This document shows, in pieces, positions 58,301 to 64,000 of a stretch of DNA of 64,000 bases. How positions within the stretch are numbered: the stretch's first letter is position 1; each line of letters starts with the position of its first letter. A program made the translations under genes and the position numbers. Below the pieces are notes generated by a model. It was given only the letters and a program-made list of their open reading frames with translations. It had not been told where the DNA came from and did no database searches. This DNA comes from Phoronis australis. Taxonomy: Eukaryota > Phoronida > Phoronidae. The stretch is taken from positions 415,143-479,142 of the forward strand of contig NMRA01000274.1 of assembly GCA_002633005.1 (NCBI GenBank), given 5' to 3'.

Positions 58301-61300
58301 CGGAGCGATGCTCTGAACATAGCGTTAGAACCAAATTTACAGGTATTACTATTGGAGATATGCTTTAAGTGTAAAGCTGACCTAATTTTGGAACATGCTG
58401 ACCAGCAGGTGTGACTGTAGAAAAACACCAGAAATATGACTCAGCCTGACCCAGATCTATTTTGAGATAAGAAACTGGGTGTACTGCCCATGTCGCATGT
58501 GATGTCAGGTCACCTATTTCCGGACAAGCATGTCACGAACTGGGAATGCTAAGCTTTTTAAATTGCTAAGATAAAACCCACCAAACTGTTGTTAGCTAAA
58601 GAAGAGATTAGAGTTGGACTCCTTATCTACTGAATGCATGGTTACAATAATACAGCAACTTTGACCTGAGAGACTGCACTTCATGCAGTCGGGGTTCCAC
58701 TTGAATGAAAAATGCAGTGTTGCAGTTGAACTCAAAAAGACATTAATCCTTTGTGGTATTTATCTTTTCATCATTTTATTGTGGAAATAAACAAAACGAG
58801 CTCAAACTTGCACCCACTCTAGTATCATCTCAACGTAAACAATATTGCAGAATGCACAAGGAAATAAAGGATTATTATTATTATTATTTTATACTCTGGG
58901 AAGGGGGGAGAGGAGTAAATTAGGTCAGTTGTAGAAAACAATTTGAAATTGAGAACTTGCTTGTACTAAAATCTACCTGTGATCAACTTTATATATGAAG
59001 GAAGGAAAGATACCCTTTGGTATATTTACTCAAGGGTTATTCCTCAGTATCTGTTCCCTGCGTTTCACGCAAACTTACTACGAAATTCATTTCCACTAAA
59101 CTCTATTGAGAGGGACACTCATATCTTCAATATAAGGTGACAAAGATTGCAGACCAACAAACTGAACGGAGACTCCGTTACGCGATATTTTTTTCTTGTA
59201 ACTAAGGGACTAATATTGGTGAGCCGCCCTCAAATAAACCTGGGTTACGTTCAATTTTTAATATTTAAATTAGCGACAACGTGTGACTTGACATGGTCTG
59301 TATTGTTGTTCTATCAGAGACCCATGATGGTGTGCAGGACATGGCGTGCGACACGTTCATCAAAATCGCCCAGAAGTGCCGGCGTCACTTTGTCCAGGTC
59401 CAAGTGGGTGAGATCATGCCATTCATTGAGGAGATTTTGTCCAACATTAATACAATCGTCTGTGATCTACAGCCGCAGCAGGTATGAACTGCAGCCACAG
59501 CACAAAGCATGAATCTGTTGAAAGCACGAGGGCCTATTTCATTGCGTTGCCTGACAGGAGCATTCTGTGATGTGTGTTTTTCTTCTTTGCACCATTCATT
59601 TGTCTACGTTAAAGATAACTCGTAAGTGCAAGAGCATGTTTACGACACAGATGTTCGGATGCTCTTAATCTAAGTGTCATTTTCACAGTCATTAAAATAG
59701 AATTTGTTAAATGGATGACACTTTTCTACCTCCACAGGTTCTGTTGTCTTGTTATATTCTTAGCTTGTCGGTGTCAAGTTTGTCACATCAATTTCGGTCC
59801 CAGAATGCCCAAGACTGCCCTAACAGGTTGCTGAAATGGCAAGGGATGGGCTGAAACACACATCTTTGTCAATAATGTTTTGAATGACCACCATACTGAG
59901 GTTTTTATTGGGGTTTTTCCCTCGTCATTCTGTTGCCCTTGACCCTCCTGTTATGATGGGAGTTGGTTTCTATATGTACTAGATTGGTAAGAACGATGTC
60001 CCTCACTGTTGTCAAACTCGTGTTTCTTTGATAGGTACACACTTTCTACGAGGCCGTGGGTCTCATGATCAGTGCCCAGACTGACCCCGGGGCACAGGAG
60101 CGACTGATTGAGAAGTATATGAACTTGCCCAACCAGGTGTGGGAATCCATCATTAAAAGAGCATCGGAGGTGAGAAACAGGGCTGATGGAGTTGGAGGGA
60201 GTGAGGAAGCGGGGGACGGCTTTAATACTTGTGAATCCCAATGTTTTTGTCCTGGCTTCAGATCAGTGACTTGTCCATCTCATCTTCTGAGGGAGATGTT
60301 ACTTGTTACATCTAGTCAGAGTGCCCATGTTAACTCAGAGCATTGGTCGACAAGATTGTCTTGTTGGTGAGCATCACACCACCATTCTGTCCGGAAACAA
60401 AGGCTGTTTTGCAGAAATTACCTTTGGGATGAGTCACGTTTGGACTGATGCAATTTAGTAAAGACGTCTGTTAACGTTGCATGTTTCGGATGTTAAGAAC
60501 GGAAATCCAATATGGATGCTGACATTGTCAGTGAACGATATTATGACTGCTTTGCACATGGCCTATTCACAAAATTGTTGAGTATCTCAAAGGTATATGA
60601 CTGGACTTCTCAACTGTGTAAGTGTCCATATTCTTAAAAGTGGGAATTGTACTTAAAGGTTACCGGTGAGGAGACATTTTTCACTACTACCATAATCTGT
60701 GATCAAAGTTATGCAATGCTAATGAGTTTGAAAGCACAAATTGGTGCAGTAATGAACAATTTTGTGAATCGTGCTCTGTTGTCTGCGTCTTACTGCTATG
60801 AGCCTGATGGCTAATGGTAAATCTCTGTACAGTTTTTTGGGACGATGCATCTGCTGAGTGACGTGGCATTATGCCAGCACCTAGCCGTCTGCTATTCTGC
60901 GAAAATGTTACGTGTGTTGCCTAACACTGCCCCCAACACGAATGCTGACTGTGAAGTGTGGTACTTGTTTCTTTCAGGATGTGAGTTTTCTGAGGACAGA
61001 GGAGGTTGTGAAGCGATTGGGGAACATTCTCAAGACCAATGTGAGGGCCTGCAAGGCTCTGGGCCATCCTTACGTGGCGCAGGTGAGTTCTAAGATTGTT
61101 TGATTTAGGCACATTGGGAAACCTTAGGTGGGCTTGGTTCCTGTTCTGTTGCCATGGTGATGAAGACAAGAAACTAACTAATATCTATGGGAGATTTTGG
61201 GATGGTAGGTGTTCAACTGTCTCCCTTGAGCAAAAGTGATTCTGTCCAATGTGCAGCCACTATTAAGTTTTGAGCAGTTCTATGTCAGTCTATTGGCACA

Positions 61301-63926
61301 AAGTTTTGAATCGTCTGTTTGTTTCGTTCCAGTTGGGAGGTATCTACCTAGATATGCTCAACGTTTACAAGGTGATGAGCGAAAACATCAGTAGCGCCAT
61401 CTCGGCCAACGACGAGAATGTGACCAAGACACCTCTAATTAAGGGAATGAGGACAGTAAAGAAAGAGACGTTGAAGCTCATCTCTGGCTGGGTCAGCCGC
61501 TCCGCAGACCCAGAGATGGTGAGTTTGTTAGTGGGAGTACAGGGGGGGGGGGGGGGNNNNNNNNNNNNNNNNNNNNNGGTGGGGGTAGTGACAGTGGTGG
61601 TAGATAAATGAGACACTGAAGCTCGTCTCTGGCTGGGTCATCTACTCAACAGTTTCGTGGACAGTGAAGCAATGGAGATAGGAGCAGTAACTTTCTATTT
61701 TACTGTATTGGTATATTTTGATGTATTTGTATTTTTGATTTTTGCAAAGTCTGTCACCACTCGCTGTAGCTGGTTTCCAACACAAGTCTTCAGCTGTCAT
61801 GTTTCATTTGGTGTGCTTAGTTAGTGTGAGTTAATGCAGTGTGGAACAGTAGCTCCACCGTGTGTCGTATTCTGTAATTACAATTTCCTTCTGGTTACTA
61901 GGTCGCTGATAACTTCATTCCTCCCTTGTTGGATGCAGTATTACTCGACTATCAACGTAATGTGCCAGCTGCTCGGGAACCGGAGGTTCTCAGTACAATG
62001 GCCGCTATTGTCAATAAACTTGAGGTGAGTGTGCCTATTTAAAATCTTACTCGTATTACAAATGAAATTGTTTTTATAATTAATTGTCTTGTCTCGTCTC
62101 GTCTTGTTGGCTGATGCTGTGTTAAAAGTATTATTTGTTTGGTCAAGTTTGTATCATTGTGCAAATTATTAAAAGCATTTTTGTTGCCAACTTGTGCTCT
62201 GTACTTTCAATAATAATTCAGTTCATAATATCTAGAACAATGTCTCATGGTGCTCACTCACTGGTGGGAAAAGGTGTCTAACTTCCTTGTTCTGCTTTGG
62301 AGTGGCAGCCACTCTAAAGTTAGGTGAATCATAATCCAGGGGTGTGTCCAATTGATATTTCTCGAACGACATGTCAGGGCCCTCTCTCGCTGAGGAGAAA
62401 TGTCCTAAAACTTCTGAATCTGCAATGTTTGTTTGTTTGTCTGCTATGGGTTGATAAACACTCCAGAATTACCCGAATAATGATAACTAATAGGTGACAA
62501 AATTTGTTCGACAGTCACAGCTCTCTTAAGAAACGTTGTCGTGTTAATTACAGGGTCACATTACGAAGGACATCCCCAAGATTTTCGACGCCGTCTTCGA
62601 GTGTACGCTAGAGATGATCAACAAAGACTTTGAGGAGTACCCGGAGCATAGGACCAACTTCTTCCTGCTCCTGCAGGCTGTCAACTCACACTGCTTCAAG
62701 GGTGAGCCACTCCTCCCCGTTGGTGCTGCCCCCATTTGGGGTTAGAATTCATATCAGACTGATGAGATCACTTGTCATCTGATCTCATCAGTCTGATACC
62801 AGTCCTATCACCATTCGCAGTATCATTCTTGGAAAACTGCTTGATCACTTATTGTTAATCAGCGATGAGAAGTCGCATCAGTTATCACGATTGACGGTAA
62901 ACCTTACCTGGAAAATTATATCAGCCACTAATATTGAATTCTTATCAGCTAGTCATATTATATCATATTCTGCTCATATGAATTCATGTAAAAATTGTTC
63001 ATTATCAGTGATCAGTGAAAATTGGTTGTGCGCAAGGGCCCTTTTGTTTTGAATACATTTCTTATTGAGTGATAGTCCTTCAGCAAAATAGTAACCTTGC
63101 CCTGCTTTTCCTGGTGTGTTGAGAAACTCACAGTGGACTCCCTCTGTACGTTATTGTCAATACTTTCAGCCTTCCTCAACATCCCACCAACTCAGTTTAA
63201 GCTGGTGCTCGACTCCATCATCTGGGCATTCAAGCACACTATGCGTAACGTGGCAGACATTGGCTTGCAGATTCTCCATAACCTTCTACAGAACATTGCC
63301 GAGGAGCATGTTAATGACGCCCAAAGCTTCTACCAGACTTTCTACACGGACATCCTGCAACATCTGTTCTCTGTGGTCACCGACAGTTCTCACACGGCCA
63401 GTAAGTAGTCGCTTTGCGATTTTCTTGACAATTGGTCAGGGAGGTCCGGTCAAACACGCCTGGGTTTGACCAGAAACAATAGATTGTCAGTTTCGGAGAT
63501 AGAACCAGCATTAGATAGCTGAAGTTTAGTAAATATTCAATTCTTTCGCTTACAAAGAATTGATCAAAATATTTCATTTGAATGTTTTTATTAGACTGCA
63601 AACATGTTTCAAAATAAAATTCCACTCGTCCGCCATGTTGCACATTCACTATGTAAAGAGTTACCCTAAGTGGGTGCACTGCGCTGAGTATATTTCAAGG
63701 TCCCCCCATTGCTCAAGTGGTCTTGATGACATGTTCCTAACTGCTGTGTCCTGATGCTACCTACAGGTCTGACGATGCACGCTACCATTCTGTCGTACAT
63801 GGTCAGCCTTGTGGAGATGAACAAGATCACGGTGCAGCTGACTGCCAACCAGACGGAGTCCAATGAGGTGTTTGTCCGTATGTTCCTCGCTAACCTGCTC
63901 AAGGCTGCCTTCCCCCATCTCAACGA
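49187..63926 (+). CDS. XPO1: XPO1 (exportin-1, CRM1), 19 coding exons, 3' end outside the window
   Basis: XPO1 is the RanGTP-dependent export receptor for proteins with leucine-rich export signals, acting at nuclear pores. It is a ring of about 21 HEAT repeats. Nineteen exons in perfect phase encode 992 residues of the 1071 expected; about 80 C-terminal codons lie beyond the right edge. Identity to human is high throughout, for example [35 protein letters not shown]-like and [20 protein letters not shown] stretches. The Cys that human C528 represents ([15 protein letters not shown], the leptomycin B target) is present at about residue 529. The start at 49187 aligns with the human start; the TCAG acceptor at 49164 shows an upstream non-coding exon. 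Several introns begin with copies of the preceding exon end. Confidence 0.98.
49661..49835 (+). CDS. XPO1: XPO1 coding exon 2
   Basis: It encodes [20 protein letters not shown] through RPQCEG, the importin-beta-like N-terminal (Ran-contacting) region. It ends in phase 1. Confidence 0.96.
50605..50711 (+). CDS. XPO1: XPO1 coding exon 3
   Basis: It encodes [18 protein letters not shown] through KLNMILVQ, ending in phase 0. Confidence 0.96.
51562..51677 (+). CDS. XPO1: XPO1 coding exon 4
   Basis: It encodes [20 protein letters not shown] through MVILKLL, part of the CRIME homology domain. It ends in phase 2. Confidence 0.96.
53298..53532 (+). CDS. XPO1: XPO1 coding exon 5
   Basis: It encodes [20 protein letters not shown] through LISTLIYK. 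Its last 22 bases and donor are the first copy of a four-unit tandem array (53511-53803), so four near-identical donor sites follow one another. Confidence 0.96.
53511..53803 (+). repeat. Four-copy 70-74-bp tandem array spanning the exon 5 splice donor
   Basis: The units start at 53511, 53585, 53658 and 53730. Each contains the exon-derived CAGTACACTTATTTACAAG followed by GTAGCTCT and about 45 bases of intron. Three units are later duplicates within the intron. Confidence 0.95.
54114..54168 (+). CDS. XPO1: XPO1 coding exon 6
   Basis: This 55-bp exon encodes [18 protein letters not shown] and ends in phase 1. Confidence 0.96.
54560..54633 (+). CDS. XPO1: XPO1 coding exon 7
   Basis: It encodes [20 protein letters not shown] ending LSQ, in phase 0. 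Confidence 0.95.
55063..55221 (+). CDS. XPO1: XPO1 coding exon 8 (acidic-loop region)
   Basis: It encodes [20 protein letters not shown] through RDNLLD. In the known structures this region includes the HEAT 9 loop that regulates cargo release. Confidence 0.95.
55669..55866 (+). CDS. XPO1: XPO1 coding exon 9
   Basis: It encodes [20 protein letters not shown] through NPVLSK, phase 0 at both ends. Confidence 0.96.
56598..56840 (+). CDS. XPO1: XPO1 coding exon 10
   Basis: It encodes [20 protein letters not shown] through EWSWKNLNT. At least three decayed copies of its 3' end follow within the intron (about 56885-57095). Confidence 0.97.
56885..57095 (+). repeat. Decayed tandem copies of the exon 10 end and donor
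   Basis: Diverged matches to the exon 10 tail (GGCACCGAGTGGTCGTGGA...CCTCAACACGGTAAGTTGCC) occur at about 56899-56929, 56980-57033 (with AATAAGTTGCCATGG) and 57052-57090 (GGTGAACAGCACAGAG, then GGGAAAATCTCGAGG). Confidence 0.7.
57302..57536 (+). CDS. XPO1: XPO1 coding exon 11: export-signal groove and reactive Cys
   Basis: It encodes [20 protein letters not shown] through LFEFMH, the HEAT 11-12 groove that binds export signals. The leptomycin-reactive Cys is in [13 protein letters not shown]. This is the most conserved exon. Confidence 0.98.
57537..59317 (+). other. XPO1 intron 11 (1.8 kb)
   Basis: Apart from an ATT microsatellite (58871-58887) I see nothing distinctive in it. Confidence 0.5.
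59318..59481 (+). CDS. XPO1: XPO1 coding exon 12
   Basis: It encodes [20 protein letters not shown] through DLQPQQ, completing the groove. A 24-bp near-copy of its end (CTGCAGCCACAGCAC...ATGAA) directly follows the donor. Confidence 0.97.
60035..60169 (+). CDS. XPO1: XPO1 coding exon 13
   Basis: It encodes [20 protein letters not shown] through SIIKRASE, phase 0 at both ends. Confidence 0.96.
60978..61082 (+). CDS. XPO1: XPO1 coding exon 14
   Basis: It encodes [20 protein letters not shown] through HPYVAQ, phase 0 at both ends. Confidence 0.96.
61333..61518 (+). CDS. XPO1: XPO1 coding exon 15
   Basis: It encodes [20 protein letters not shown] through SRSADPEM. A stop-containing copy of its 3' part lies about 140 bases downstream (61603-61652). 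Confidence 0.97.
61557..61577. other. Short assembly gap in a G-run
   Basis: Twenty-one N bases are flanked by poly-G on both sides in XPO1 intron 15. The tract was probably unsequenceable. Confidence 0.95.
61603..61652 (+). pseudogene. Decayed copy of the XPO1 exon 15 end inside intron 15
   Basis: It shares TGAAGCTC.TCTCTGGCTGGGTCA with the exon, in the same order and spacing. The reading frame has a stop (AAATGA) and the donor is lost. Confidence 0.8.
61902..62024 (+). CDS. XPO1: XPO1 coding exon 16
   Basis: It encodes [20 protein letters not shown] and [20 protein letters not shown], phase 0 at both ends. Confidence 0.97.
62554..62701 (+). CDS. XPO1: XPO1 coding exon 17
   Basis: It encodes [20 protein letters not shown] through AVNSHCFK and ends in phase 1. 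Confidence 0.97.
62752..62798. repeat. Perfect 19-bp inverted repeat in XPO1 intron 17
   Basis: TATCAGACTGATGAGATCA pairs perfectly with its inverse complement, leaving a 9-base loop. It starts about 50 bases after the donor of exon 17. Confidence 0.9.
63170..63400 (+). CDS. XPO1: XPO1 coding exon 18
   Basis: It encodes [20 protein letters not shown] through VVTDSSHT and ends in phase 1. Confidence 0.97.
63767..63926 (+). CDS. XPO1: XPO1 coding exon 19, last in the window
   Basis: It encodes [20 protein letters not shown] through AAFPHLN, ending in phase 2 before GTAAGT. The part between ([14 protein letters not shown]) is the least conserved of the exons seen. Human continues DAQVKLFVTGLF after this point, so at least one more exon is expected to the right. 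Confidence 0.96.
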
Positions 63927-64000
63927 GTAAGTGTCTGTGGTGCCCGTCTGTAGAAAAGTGTCGCGTGTTAGGGTTAACGTCAGAAACTGAATGTAACGCT

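Noticed and set aside
1-64000. CRISPR arrays, operons, ribosome binding sites, prophage or insertion sequences, and tRNA or rRNA genes.
   Set aside because: The window is intron-containing animal DNA. No regularly spaced repeat array with unique spacers was seen, and I recognised no tRNA or rRNA sequence.

Overview
This is animal nuclear DNA, AT-rich, with short phase-matched exons, GT-AG introns, dispersed foldback elements and assembly gaps. It carries most or all of four conserved eukaryotic genes. From left to right they are COQ6 (minus strand, 3611-18694), FAM161 (plus, 19210-28441), ZNF410 (minus, 32676-41831) and XPO1/CRM1 (plus, 49187 to the right edge, lacking about the last 80 codons). 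I built the gene models by reading splice sites and codon phases by eye and comparing the translations with the human proteins I know. The species cannot be fixed. A slowly evolving, highly heterozygous marine invertebrate such as a lancelet would fit, but a sea urchin, hemichordate or mollusc is not excluded.

Layout. 1-3.5 kb is non-coding and holds plus-strand polyadenylation signals and one tandem duplication. COQ6 follows, with introns full of repeats. COQ6 and FAM161 start head to head, 515 bp apart. FAM161 and ZNF410 converge on a 4.2 kb non-coding stretch. ZNF410 and XPO1 diverge from a 7.3 kb stretch with possible promoter motifs. From memory, the order and orientation COQ6-FAM161-ZNF410 match COQ6-FAM161B-ZNF410 on human 14q24, so this is a candidate for deeply conserved microsynteny. 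XPO1 is elsewhere in human.

The four products do unrelated jobs: ubiquinone ring hydroxylation in mitochondria (COQ6), a centrosome/cilium protein (FAM161), a C2H2 transcription factor (ZNF410) and nuclear export (XPO1). Nothing suggests an operon or a shared pathway; the link is positional.

I found no wholly new system. The most unusual biological signals are: (1) XPO1 introns that begin with intact or decayed tandem copies of the preceding exon end, in some cases with its splice donor; (2) a sixth zinc finger in ZNF410, against five in human; (3) several families of small foldback elements, one with an internal 30-bp minisatellite. Several apparent exon duplications (COQ6 exons 6 and 8, ZNF410 exon 2) abut N bases and are more likely unmerged haplotypes than biology.
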